Below, piece after piece: positions 53,340 to 62,209 of a DNA stretch of 64,000 nt (the first letter of the stretch is position 1; every line of letters begins with the position of its first letter). This stretch comes from Streptomyces cyaneofuscatus (GTDB lineage Bacteria > Actinomycetota > Actinomycetes > Streptomycetales > Streptomycetaceae), in the NCBI RefSeq assembly GCF_000718135.1, contig NZ_JOEM01000013.1, positions 248,001 through 312,000 on the forward strand, given 5' to 3'. A model generated the notes under the pieces. It was given only the letters and a program-made list of their open reading frames with translations, made no database searches and was not told where the DNA came from. A program made the translations under genes and the position numbers.

Positions 53340-54272
53340 ATGCCGCGCTCGACCCCGTACGAACGTCTGCCGTCGACCTGGTACGTACGCCTGCTCCTCG
53401 CCCTGGTTCTGGTGCTGCTCGTCGCCCCTCCGGCGGCGGCCCGCGAAGGTGCGGGCTGGACGGCCCGGCCCGCGGGGGCCGGGAGTGGCGGCCGGGACGC
53501 CCGGCCGTACGTCTACCTGGAGGGCGCCCCCGAGACGGTGCTCCAGGACCGGCTCTCGGTGACCAACCCGGCCCGCGCCCCGCTGACCGTACGGCTGCGG
53601 GGCGACGGCCGGGCCGGGCCGTGGCTCCGGTTCGCGGCGGACACGGTCACCGTGCCGGCCCGGACCCGCGCCGACGTGCCCTTCGCGCTGGCCCTGCCGG
53701 GCAACGCGACGCCGGGCGACCTCGCGGGGGAGATCGTGGCGTCGGCGGACGGGGGCGAGGAGAGGCGCGTACCGGTACGGGTGCGGGTCGGCGGCCCCAC
53801 CCTGGCGGCGCTCACCGTGGAGGACGTCGAGGTGTCGGGCCGGACCATCCGGTACGCCCTGGTCAACCGGGGCAACACACCCCTGCGGCCGCGGCTGGCC
53901 GTGCGCGCGGACGGGGTGTTCGGCACGCTGCTGGACCGCCCGGCCCGGCCGCTGGACGTGGAGCTGGCCCCCGGCCGCCGGGTGGAGTGCACCGAACCCT
54001 GGCCGGACGCCCCGGCGTTGGACTCCGTCACCGTACGTCTGCGGGTCGCCGCGGAGGGCGGGGCGCGGGACGAGGCGACGGCCTCGGCGGCGTACGTCCC
54101 GGTGGGTCCGGCCGTCGGAGGCGGGCTCCTGCTGCTCGGCGTACTGGCGGTGCTCGGCACGGGCGTGTACCGGCGCCGCCCTCGCAGGGGGGCGCGAGAA
54201 GCCGAGGCGGACGACGAGCTGCAACCGGCCGAAGAAGCACGGCCCCTGGCGAAGGCGGGAGCGGAATCGTGA
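53340..54272 (+). CDS. Secreted protein with beta-sandwich (NEW3/DUF916-like) domain and C-terminal membrane anchor
   Basis: This 310-residue protein has a signal peptide (WYVRLLLALVLVLLVAPPAAA), an extracytoplasmic beta-rich region with two repeats of an immunoglobulin-like type (VLQDRLSVTNPARAPLTVRLRGDG, and RTIRYALVNRGNTPLRPRLAVRADG), then a transmembrane helix (VGGGLLLLGVLAVLGTGVY) and an acidic tail. The layout resembles the DUF916 and NEW3 proteins that sit beside WxL surface proteins in Gram-positives. Function is inferred only from that. ATG 53340 has GAGGAA nine bases upstream; GTG 53325 is an alternative. The stop overlaps the next GTG. Confidence 0.75.
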   Translation: MPRSTPYERLPSTWYVRLLLALVLVLLVAPPAAAREGAGWTARPAGAGSGGRDARPYVYLEGAPETVLQDRLSVTNPARAPLTVRLRGDGRAGPWLRFAADTVTVPARTRADVPFALALPGNATPGDLAGEIVASADGGEERRVPVRVRVGGPTLAALTVEDVEVSGRTIRYALVNRGNTPLRPRLAVRADGVFGTLLDRPARPLDVELAPGRRVECTEPWPDAPALDSVTVRLRVAAEGGARDEATASAAYVPVGPAVGGGLLLLGVLAVLGTGVYRRRPRRGAREAEADDELQPAEEARPLAKAGAES

Positions 54273-55342
54273 GGCAATACCCGGGCAGTGGAAGCCGTAC
54301 AACGACAACTCTCGTGCTGCTTCTGTCCGTTCTCCTGGCGCTCGTAGCTCCGACCGCACAGGCTGCCGATGGCGACGCCCCCTCCGTCACCCTCTCCAAG
54401 AAGGAGGCGGGCAAGGGCGGTGAGATCACCGTCAAGGGCGGCGGCTGGCGCTCCGAGGCGTTGCTGATGCTCCTGATCTGCGGCCGGTCCACCCCGGAGC
54501 GGGGCGTGATCGGCGGCACCAACTCCTGCGCCAACGCCGACGGCCGGGCCGTCACCACCGACAAGAAGGGCGCCTTCAGCAAGAAGCTGCCGGTGGCCGA
54601 GCCGCCCGAGCCCTGCCCCTGCGTGGTGCACGTCGCCACGGTGACCGGCGAACAGGCCCTGGTCGACGCGGTGTTCACGGTGGCGGGCCACCCCACGGCC
54701 CCGCTGCCGCCCCCGGCCGACGAGGGAAGGCTCGCGGTGCTGGCCACCACCCGGCTGGAGGGCGAGAGTTCGCTGCTCACCTGGTTCGGCGCCCCGCCCG
54801 CCCGGCAGTTGGTCTTCACCGTCGGCAATCTGGGGTCCGCGCCCGTGGAGGACCCGGTCTTCGAGATCGGCACGGCGCACGGCGTCTACGCCCCGCAGTG
54901 GGAGGAACGCCAGTGGCGCGGCACGGTCGCGCCCGGCTCCAAGGCGCGGATCAAACTGCCGGTCGAACTCTCCGCCGGTGCGCACGGCGACTACCAGGTC
55001 TCCCTGCGGTACGGGACGAAGGTGCTGGCCGAACAGCCGTGGGGGGTGAGCCGCCCGTGGGGCGTCACGCTCTTCTGGGTGCTGCTCTGCCTGGTCGTCC
55101 CGGCCGCCGTCTTCCGTATCGGCATGGCCGTCGTGGACAAGGTCCGCCCCCGCCCCGCCGGCCTGGTGGCCCGCCACGCGCACCGCACGCGTACGCCCGC
55201 CGCCCAGGCTCCCCCCGCCCCGGCCGCGCTGCCGTGGTTCACCCAGGACTCCGCACCGCCCGACATCCGGCGTTCCGCACCGCCGGAGAACCGACCCCCA
55301 CCCACGACGAAGGGACAAGCGTGGACACGCAACGGAGGATGA
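54269..55342 (+). CDS. Secreted/membrane-anchored surface protein in WxL-like cluster
   Basis: This protein of 357 residues has a signal peptide (TTTTLVLLLSVLLALVAPTAQA), a beta-rich N-terminal domain with Cys pairs (LMLLICGRSTPERGVIGGTNSCAN and EPPEPCPCVVHVATV), a second beta domain with the phrase TVGNLGSAPVEDPVFEIGTAHG, a transmembrane helix (VTLFWVLLCLVVPAAVFRIGM) near residue 270, and a Pro-rich cytoplasmic tail. It is unlike known enzymes. GTG 54269 overlaps the upstream stop (GTGA), and the end overlaps the next gene by 22 bp, so the three genes form one tight transcription unit. Confidence 0.75.
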   Translation: MRQYPGSGSRTTTTLVLLLSVLLALVAPTAQAADGDAPSVTLSKKEAGKGGEITVKGGGWRSEALLMLLICGRSTPERGVIGGTNSCANADGRAVTTDKKGAFSKKLPVAEPPEPCPCVVHVATVTGEQALVDAVFTVAGHPTAPLPPPADEGRLAVLATTRLEGESSLLTWFGAPPARQLVFTVGNLGSAPVEDPVFEIGTAHGVYAPQWEERQWRGTVAPGSKARIKLPVELSAGAHGDYQVSLRYGTKVLAEQPWGVSRPWGVTLFWVLLCLVVPAAVFRIGMAVVDKVRPRPAGLVARHAHRTRTPAAQAPPAPAALPWFTQDSAPPDIRRSAPPENRPPPTTKGQAWTRNGG

Positions 55343-56715
55343 GCGCGGCCGGGATCGCGCTGATGCTCGGCGGCGCGGGCATCGTGCTGGCCGCGAGCCC
55401 GGCCCAGGCCGCCGAGGTCAGTTACGCGACGGAGTGCGTTCCGCCGCCGATCTCGGGACTGCCGCCGGTCCAGGGCACCACGAAGGTGCTGCTGACCGCC
55501 CCGGCCGAGGCGAAGGTCGGCGACGAGATCGAGGTCGTCTGGAAGACGGTCGACGCCGCGTCCAGGAACCCGGACGTGCTGGACCTGGGCAAGGACACGG
55601 TGAAGCCGACCGGCACCATCACGCTGGGCGGTGCGGCGAGCGGCGAGCTGAAGCTGGAGGGCCCCCGGCAGAACCCGCCCATCCCCAAGAACAGCCCCAT
55701 GCTGCTGCCCGACATGAAGGCCAAGCTGAAGCTGGAGAAGGCCGGGGAGATCACGCTCACCCCGGGCGCGTACACGATCAACGTCTCGAAGCCGATCTCC
55801 ACGGACACCAAGTGCGCGCCCAAGGAGACGGTTCAGCCGGGCGCCACGATCAAGGTGACGGAGGGGGGCTCCAGCACGGGCGGCACCACATCCGGAGGTA
55901 CGGACTCCGGCGGTACGACGACGGGGGGCACGACCACCGGGGGCACCACGACCACCGGAGGCACCGACTCCGGCGGCACCACCGACGGCGGCGCGACCAC
56001 CGGAGGCACGACTACCGGAGGCACCGACTCCGGCGGCAGCACCGGCGGCAGCGGAGGCGAGACCGACTTCCCCGGCAAGGAGGTCTCCGTCGCCTACGCC
56101 TGCAAGACCCCCATCGGCGACAAGAACGCCACCTCCCCGGTCCGGATCAGCGCCAAGAAGAACGGCGGTGCCTACGACCTCACCGTGAAGTTCAGCAAGT
56201 CCGTGATGGACAGCCCCATCGACATTCCGGCGGACCAGGTCAAGCCGTCCATGGAGGTCAAGCTCGGCGGGGCCGACCAGGGCACGGTCACGGTCGAGGG
56301 GCCGCTGAACAAGGAGGTCATCAAGACCGGCGCCCCGATCGAGATCCCGGACCTCACCGGCACGTACAAGCCCGGCGCGAGCGGCAAGTCCACGCTCAGC
56401 CCGGGCGTCCTGACGGTGATGGCCGCCGGTACGACGACGACCTGCACCCCGCCCGCCGATGTGACGGTCTCCCTGGAGCTGGACACCTCCGCCCAGCCGG
56501 GCGGCGCGTCCGGAGGGACGGGTTCCACGGGCTCCAGCGGCGGCACCACGACCGCGTCCGGCGGCGGTACGGACTCGGGCGGCGGCCTGGCGGCCACCGG
56601 CGCCGGGGGCGACGGCGCCCTGCGCGCGCTCGGCCTGGTCGCGGGTACGGCGATCCTGCTGGGCGGAGCGGTGTTCACGTTCACCCCGTGGCGGCGGCTG
56701 CGCTCCCCCCGCTGA
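55321..56715 (+). CDS. Two-domain surface protein with LAATG sortase signal and Gly/Thr repeats
   Basis: This 464-residue protein has a signal peptide, a first beta domain (about 30-185), a Gly/Thr/Ser repeat linker (about 186-248, with DNA repeats of GGCGGCACC-like units), and a second domain (250-400) that is homologous to the domain of the LPKTG protein. It ends LAATG (423-427), a hydrophobic stretch and a basic tail. LAxTG is the class-E sortase motif known in Streptomyces. GTG 55321 is preferred since AAGGGA lies upstream and the signal peptide needs MSAAGIALM; ATG 55339 is an alternative. The repeats may vary in number between strains. Confidence 0.78.
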   Translation: MDTQRRMSAAGIALMLGGAGIVLAASPAQAAEVSYATECVPPPISGLPPVQGTTKVLLTAPAEAKVGDEIEVVWKTVDAASRNPDVLDLGKDTVKPTGTITLGGAASGELKLEGPRQNPPIPKNSPMLLPDMKAKLKLEKAGEITLTPGAYTINVSKPISTDTKCAPKETVQPGATIKVTEGGSSTGGTTSGGTDSGGTTTGGTTTGGTTTTGGTDSGGTTDGGATTGGTTTGGTDSGGSTGGSGGETDFPGKEVSVAYACKTPIGDKNATSPVRISAKKNGGAYDLTVKFSKSVMDSPIDIPADQVKPSMEVKLGGADQGTVTVEGPLNKEVIKTGAPIEIPDLTGTYKPGASGKSTLSPGVLTVMAAGTTTTCTPPADVTVSLELDTSAQPGGASGGTGSTGSSGGTTTASGGGTDSGGGLAATGAGGDGALRALGLVAGTAILLGGAVFTFTPWRRLRSPR

Positions 56716-56731
56716 GCCGCGACCGGGAGCC

Positions 56732-56770
56732 GGGCGTCGCCGGAAGAGACATGATCTTCCGGCGACGCCC
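56732..56770 (+). terminator. Terminator of the surface-protein operon
   Basis: GGGCGTCGCCGGAAGA (56732-56747) pairs perfectly over 16 bp with 56755-56770 around a 7-base loop. It is 16 bases after the stop codon. Confidence 0.88.
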
Positions 56771-56941
56771 CGGCATGCTCTGGGCTTGCTCAAATCGCCT
56801 GCCCCGCCTTGCCTGAGCAAGATCGGCAAGGATAGGTTCCTTGGGCGGTTCTTCGCAGGAGCGAAGGCAACCATCCGAGCGCGGCGCCCTTCGGCAGGCT
56901 TGACCACCTGTCTGGTGCCGCACACGTGGAAAAGGAACAAC

Positions 56942-57310
56942 ATGAAGGTGACCTGGGGGAAGAAGGCTGCGACGGGTGTGCTCGCGGGCCTTCTGATGGC
57001 GTCCGGATTGACGCTGGCCACCGCGGCCCCGGCTCAGGCGGCCGGGGCGAAGTACACCTGCAAGGCCACACCCAGCCTCTCGCTGGGGCGTCCGGTGTCG
57101 ACTTCTTCGTGCAAGAAGTCCGCCAAGGGGAAGACCGTCAAGCAGCACCGTGCCGTGCTCCTCTGCGACGTCGTACGCGGCCGCGGTGCCGAGCACCCCG
57201 TCACGTGGACGGTGTTCGGCAAGTGGAAGAAGCCCGCGGAGAAGTCCTCGGTGAAGTGCGGCTTCGGCAGCTTCCTGCGGAGCGTCAAGGTCGAGACCAA
57301 GGCCAAGTAG
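56942..57310 (+). CDS. Small secreted cysteine-containing protein
   Basis: This 122-residue protein has a signal peptide ending near PAQAAG, then about 90 residues with four Cys (YTCKATPSLS, TSSCKKSAKG, LLCDVVRGRG and VKCGFGSFLR), likely two disulphide bonds, and a high Lys content. No family is recognised. AAAGGAA five bases before ATG 56942 supports the start. It follows the surface-protein operon but has its own 226-bp leader and ends close to a set of 28-bp repeats. Its small size and positive charge could suit a secreted effector or inhibitor, but no toxin motif is seen. Confidence 0.75.
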   Translation: MKVTWGKKAATGVLAGLLMASGLTLATAAPAQAAGAKYTCKATPSLSLGRPVSTSSCKKSAKGKTVKQHRAVLLCDVVRGRGAEHPVTWTVFGKWKKPAEKSSVKCGFGSFLRSVKVETKAK

Positions 57311-57328
57311 CGGCGGCCGGCTGACTGC

Positions 57329-57407
57329 CGGCCGCACGGTGGCATACGGAAACCGTCGGCCGCACGGTGGCATACGGAATCCCTCGGCCGCACGGTGGCA
57401 TACGGAA
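57329..57407. repeat. 28-bp tandem repeat, about 2.8 copies
   Basis: CGGCCGCACGGTGGCATACGGAA (23 bp) recurs exactly at 57329-57351, 57357-57379 and 57385-57407, each start 28 bp from the last, separated by 5 variable bases. It is noncoding, between the small secreted protein and the convergent transporter. The last copy leads into a terminator hairpin. Confidence 0.92.
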
Positions 57408-57440
57408 CGGGTCCGCACGAACTTCTCGTGCGGACCCGTT
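57406..57440. terminator. Bidirectional terminator between convergent genes
   Basis: AACGGGTCCGCACGA (57406-57420) pairs perfectly over 15 bp with 57426-57440 around the loop ACTTC. It serves the small secreted protein gene and the transporter gene from the other side. Confidence 0.9.
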
Positions 57441-57495
57441 CCTCGTACTCGGTACGTGCCGACCGGCAGCCGTCCCGCTGCTTGACCTGCTTGAC

Positions 57496-58995
57496 CTACT
57501 TGACGCCGCCCATGAGCGCGCGGATCTTCCGCCCCGCCACCATGAACGCGAGGCCCGCGGCGACCGCCACGACGGCCTGGAGCGTGTAGTACGCGGCGTC
57601 GCCCAGCGGCGCGTTGAGCTTCGTGGTCCAGCCGTTCAGGGCGTTGCCCGTCGACGTGGCCAGGAACCACAGACCCATGATCTGGCCCACGAACATCTTC
57701 GGAGCCAGCTTCGTGGACAGCGACAGGCCGACCGGCGAGAGGCACATCTCACCCATGGTCTGCGCAAGGTAGACGGCGAGCAGCCAGAAGACGGTGACCT
57801 TGCCGGTCTCGCTGTTGGCCGCGGCGGCGCCCGCCAGGCCCATGATGCCGAAGGAGCCACCGATGAGGAGCATCGCCAGGGCGAACTTCATCGGGGTGCT
57901 GGGCTCACGGTTGCGCTTGGCCAGCTTGACCCAGAGCGCGGCGAAGATCGGGGCCAGGATGATGACCATCGCGGGGTTGACCGACTGGAGCCAGGAGGCC
58001 GGGAACTCCCAGCCGCCGACGAAGCGGTCCGTCTTGTTGTCGGCGAAGATCGTCAGCAGCGAGCCGGACTGGTCGTAGATCATCCAGAAGAGGACGGCCG
58101 TGATGAAGAACCACACGTACGCCTTGATCTTCGGCCGGTCCTCGGCGGTCAGCGCCGGGTCGCGGAAGATCGTGATGAAGTAGATGATCGGCACGACGAC
58201 GCCCAGTACCGCCAGGACGTTGACGATGTGCTCGATGTTGTACGTACCCAGCGCGAGGTCGATGAGCAGCGCGGCGACCGCGAGGCCGGACCAGAGGCCC
58301 ACCTTGCGCAGGACCTGCCGCCGCTCCTCCGGCGAAGCCGGCTTCGCGGGCAGCTTGCCGATGTCACCGAGGTGCTTGGCGCCGAGGACGTACTGGACGA
58401 CCGCGAGGCTCATGCCGACACCGGCGACACCGAAGCCGAGGTGCCAGTTGACGTGCTCACCGAGGTAGCCGACGATCAGCGGCGCCGCGAGGCCACCGAT
58501 GTTGATCGCCATGTAGAAGAGGGTGAAACCGGCGTCGCGGCGGGCGCTGGCCTGGCCCTCGTAGAGCTCGCCCACCATCGCCGAGATGTTCGGCTTCAGC
58601 AGACCCGTACCGACCGCGATCAGCGCGAGACCGAAGAAGAACGCGATGTCGCTCGGGAGCGCGAGGGTGAAGTGGCCGAGCGCGATGACGATGCCGCCGA
58701 CCAGAACGGCCTTGCGGGCGCCCCAGAGGCGGTCGGCGACCCAGCCGCCGGGCATCGCGGCCATGTAGACGACAGCGTTGTACACACCGTAGATGGAGGC
58801 GGCCAGCGCCTCCTTGCCCTCCAGGGGGCCGTCGAGTACGGCGGCCACGAGGTACAGGGTGAGGATGGCCCGCATCCCGTACCAGGAGAAGCGTTCCCAC
58901 ATCTCCGTCATGAAGAGGGTGGCCATACCGCGGGGGTGGCCGAAGAAGGTCTTCTCGCCGGAATTCGGCGAGTCCTTCGTCAGGCTGGACGCCAT
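57496..58995 (-). CDS. POT/PTR2-family proton-dependent oligopeptide transporter
   Basis: This 499-residue major-facilitator protein imports di- and tripeptides with protons. It has the ExxERF signature in TEMWERFSWYGMRA, the PTR2 helix motif GTGLLKPNISAMVGELY, FYMAINIGGLAAPLIVGYL and the conserved GEMCLSPVGLSLSTKLAP, and about 14 hydrophobic segments. ATG 58995 with AAGGA seven bases before it fits the family; a longer frame upstream encodes only Arg/Pro-rich sequence. The long 5' region (58996-59487) contains an inverted repeat at 59358-59414. Confidence 0.94.
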   Translation of the reverse strand: MASSLTKDSPNSGEKTFFGHPRGMATLFMTEMWERFSWYGMRAILTLYLVAAVLDGPLEGKEALAASIYGVYNAVVYMAAMPGGWVADRLWGARKAVLVGGIVIALGHFTLALPSDIAFFFGLALIAVGTGLLKPNISAMVGELYEGQASARRDAGFTLFYMAINIGGLAAPLIVGYLGEHVNWHLGFGVAGVGMSLAVVQYVLGAKHLGDIGKLPAKPASPEERRQVLRKVGLWSGLAVAALLIDLALGTYNIEHIVNVLAVLGVVVPIIYFITIFRDPALTAEDRPKIKAYVWFFITAVLFWMIYDQSGSLLTIFADNKTDRFVGGWEFPASWLQSVNPAMVIILAPIFAALWVKLAKRNREPSTPMKFALAMLLIGGSFGIMGLAGAAAANSETGKVTVFWLLAVYLAQTMGEMCLSPVGLSLSTKLAPKMFVGQIMGLWFLATSTGNALNGWTTKLNAPLGDAAYYTLQAVVAVAAGLAFMVAGRKIRALMGGVK

Positions 58996-59487
58996 GGTCG
59001 ATCCTTGCTGGTCGGGACGCGCTCGCCTCGTGAGCGGTGCGCGCCCGGTGGGGGGTAGCCGGCACCGGCGCGGCCGCACCCCATCCCCACGCCTGAGGGG
59101 GACTCGCCCCGGGGCCGGGCTCCGGTCGGAGCGTTCGGCGGCGGGGCGGGGGAAGTACCGCGTCGGGATCCACACCCGGATCGCGTTCACACGCTCCGGG
59201 CCCGGCTCACAGGTCATTCACTCAAGTCGGGCCGGCGCGAACCGACCCGACACACAGAAGAGACCCTTGGCGCTCATGGCGGCCCAAAGGTCCTTCATCA
59301 GTGCAACAGGCGTCGGGACACCATACGACACGACACGGCGGCATATGGAAGGACTTGAGACATGGATCACAGGTAATAGTGGAACCAGGCTCCCATATTC
59401 AAAGGTCCATGTCTGGATTTCGACGCTGACCCGCAGGCGGCGTCGCGGGCCTCACTCCGGAGGTCCCACCCGGACTACCATCAGTCC
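58996..59487. other. Intergenic region between the POT transporter and response regulator genes
   Basis: This 492-bp region has no gene. It includes the transporter leader and the response regulator promoter. It has a 9-bp perfect inverted repeat (59358-59366 and 59406-59414) and AT-richer sequence from 59330 to 59430. No known riboswitch is recognised. The minus-strand frame extending over 58996-59217 lacks any domain. Confidence 0.55.
59358..59414. promoter_or_regulatory. Inverted repeat AGACATGGA/TCCATGTCT upstream of two-component genes
   Basis: AGACATGGA (59358-59366) and TCCATGTCT (59406-59414) are exact inverted copies, centre to centre 48 bp. In between is a smaller GGA...TCC pair. 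They could be paired operator half-sites or, in RNA, a hairpin. The position between divergent genes fits a shared operator; this is inferred. Confidence 0.4.
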
Positions 59488-60165
<678 letters not shown>

Positions 60166-60226
60166 CGTACGAAACAGCCATGTACCTCGACGACGCACCC
60201 ATGCACCTCGATGACGCAGGACGACG

Positions 60227-61492
60227 ATGCGCCGCCGGCTGATCAACTCCACGCTCGCCGTGGTGCTCGTGGTCATCGCCGTCTTCGGCGTCTCCCTCGT
60301 CATCGTGGAGACGCGCACCATCAGCGCCAGCGCCCAGGAGAGCGTCGAATCCGAGGCGCTGCGGCTGATCAGCGTGGTCGACAGCCGGCTGCTGGGTGAC
60401 GAGGTGATCAACTCCGGGGTGCTGTCCGAGCAGATCGACCCCAGCCGGTTCGCGCTGATCGAGATCCCGGGCCGGGCTCCCATCCCCGTCGGGGAGCGCC
60501 CCACCGGCAGCGTCCTGCGCGCCACCGAGACCGGTGAGCAGGGCGAGAAGGTCACCGTCGAGGAGTCCCGCTCGTCCGTCACCCGCGAGGTCGGGCGCAC
60601 GCTCCTGATCATCGGCGCGGTGGCGCTGCTCGCGATCATCTCGGCCGTGCTCCTCGCCGTACGCCAGGCCAACCGGCTCGCCTCCCCGCTCACCGACCTC
60701 GCCGAGACCGCCGAACGCCTCGGCTCCGGCGACCCCCGCCCGCGCCACAAGCGGTACGGGGTGCCCGAGCTGGACCGGGTCGCCGACGTCCTGGACGCCT
60801 CCGCCGAGCGGATCGCCCGGATGCTGACCGCCGAACGCCGCCTCGCCGCCGACGCCTCGCACCAGTTGCGTACGCCGCTCACCGCGCTCTCCATGCGGAT
60901 CGAGGAGATCTCGGTGACCGACGACCCGGAGACGGTGAAGGAGGAGGCGAACATCGCCCTGACCCAGGTCGAGCGCCTCACCGACGTCGTGGAGCGGCTG
61001 CTGACCAACTCCCGGGACCCGCGGACCGGCTCCGCCGTCGTCTTCGACCTGGACGAGGTCATCAAGCAGCAGATCGAGGAGTGGCGCCCCGCCTACCGCT
61101 CCACGGGCCGCGCGCTGGTCTGCTCGGGCAAGCACGGTCTGCGGGCGGTCGGCACCCCGGGCGCGGTCGCCCAGGTGCTGGCCGCGCTGATCGAGAACTC
61201 CCTGATGCACGGCGGCGGCACGGTCGCCCTGCGCACCCGCGTCACCGGCAACCAGGTCGTCATCGAGGTCACCGACGAGGGCCCCGGCGTCCCGGCCGAG
61301 CTGGGCGCGCGGATCTTCGAGCGGACGATCAGCGGCCGCAACTCCACCGGCATCGGCCTGGCCGTCGCCCGGGACCTCGCGGAGGCGGACGGCGGCCGCC
61401 TCGAACTGCTCCAGCAGCACCCGGCGGTCTTCGCGCTCTTCCTCAGCCGCATCCCGCTGGACCGCAAGGACCCGGAACGCCCGGTGCGCTGA
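60227..61492 (+). CDS. Sensor histidine kinase
   Basis: This 421-residue kinase has two transmembrane helices (about 7-28 and 123-145) that flank an extracytoplasmic sensor loop of about 95 residues, a HAMP domain, a DHp helix with phospho-His212 in DASHQLRTPL, and an ATPase domain with ALIENSLMHGGG (N box), VTDEGPGVP (G1) and NSTGIGLAVARDL (G2). The sensed signal is unknown. It follows the response regulator and probably shares its transcript. The 61-bp gap contains a 21-bp duplication (ATG TAC CTC and ATG CAC CTC units) with no clear role. Confidence 0.95.
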   Translation: MRRRLINSTLAVVLVVIAVFGVSLVIVETRTISASAQESVESEALRLISVVDSRLLGDEVINSGVLSEQIDPSRFALIEIPGRAPIPVGERPTGSVLRATETGEQGEKVTVEESRSSVTREVGRTLLIIGAVALLAIISAVLLAVRQANRLASPLTDLAETAERLGSGDPRPRHKRYGVPELDRVADVLDASAERIARMLTAERRLAADASHQLRTPLTALSMRIEEISVTDDPETVKEEANIALTQVERLTDVVERLLTNSRDPRTGSAVVFDLDEVIKQQIEEWRPAYRSTGRALVCSGKHGLRAVGTPGAVAQVLAALIENSLMHGGGTVALRTRVTGNQVVIEVTDEGPGVPAELGARIFERTISGRNSTGIGLAVARDLAEADGGRLELLQQHPAVFALFLSRIPLDRKDPERPVR

Positions 61493-61513
61493 GCACGTCA
61501 GGAGCCGGAGGGA

Positions 61514-62047
61514 TCAGTTCCGTACGGGATCGGGCTCTACGGTCTCCGTCGACCGCCGCTGCTCCAGAAACCGCTCCGCAGGGCGTGCGGCCTCCTCGGC
61601 GGGGAGGGCCTTGTCGGGGAGGGTCTTGAAGACCCAGGTCCGGTAGGACCAGAAGCGGAAGAGGGTCGCGATCCCGATGCCGACGATCTTGAAGACGTTG
61701 CTCTGGACCGGGGTGTTCCAGTCGAAGCCGTACGTCGCCAGGTACAGCACCCCGGTCTCGATCACCGCGCCCACCGCGCTGAACAACAGGAACAGGGTCA
61801 GCTCACGGGTCCGGCCGGTCTTGTCACGGTCCCGGTAGGTCCAGTAGCGGTAGCCCACGTAGTTGAAGAGGACCGCGACGAACGTCGCCAAGAGGCTTGC
61901 CCGGACCACGGGGAGCTCCGTGGTGTGCCGGATCAGGTTGAAGGCCCCCATGTTGACCAGCAGGCCCATCGCGCCGACCACGCCGAACTTGGCGACCTCC
62001 CGGGCCAGCAGATCAAGCCGGGTCCGCAGTGCGCCCCGTTCGCTCAT
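61514..62047 (-). CDS. GtrA-like membrane protein
   Basis: This 177-residue protein has four transmembrane helices of the GtrA family (VAKFGVVGAMGLLVNMGAFNLI, SLLATFVAVLFNYVGYRYWTYR, LTLFLLFSAVGAVIETGVLYLA and VFKIVGIGIATLFRFWSYRTWVF). Members are thought to move lipid-linked sugars across the membrane for wall or polysaccharide glycosylation. Both the NYVGYRYWTYR and FRFWSYRTWVF motifs are conserved. It is convergent with the histidine kinase, 21 bp apart, and divergent from purK. Confidence 0.9.
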   Translation of the reverse strand: MSERGALRTRLDLLAREVAKFGVVGAMGLLVNMGAFNLIRHTTELPVVRASLLATFVAVLFNYVGYRYWTYRDRDKTGRTRELTLFLLFSAVGAVIETGVLYLATYGFDWNTPVQSNVFKIVGIGIATLFRFWSYRTWVFKTLPDKALPAEEAARPAERFLEQRRSTETVEPDPVRN

Positions 62048-62209
62048 GGTGATCGCTCAGTCCGTCCGTTCGGGGGCGTCGACGGTTCCGTCAACTCCGC
62101 CATGCTAACCAGCCCTCCGGTGTGACGCCCCGGTGATGGTCACGCGCCCGCCGGTGACGGCACCCGGACGGCGTCCCGGGCGCCCCGGCGCGCCCGATAC
62201 CCTGGGGGC

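Noticed and set aside
55886..56060. Repetitive DNA considered as an insertion or array element
   Set aside because: It is in frame and encodes the Gly/Thr/Ser linker of the LAATG surface protein, typical of wall-spanning linkers.
57329..57407. Repeat array considered as a CRISPR
   Set aside because: The repeats are 23 bp with only 5-bp spacers, three copies, and no cas genes are present; spacers are too short to be CRISPR spacers.
60180..60242. Small reading frame MYLDDAPMHLDDAG between response regulator and kinase
   Set aside because: It arises from a 21-bp tandem duplication, lacks a Shine-Dalgarno and overlaps the kinase start; I could not support translation.
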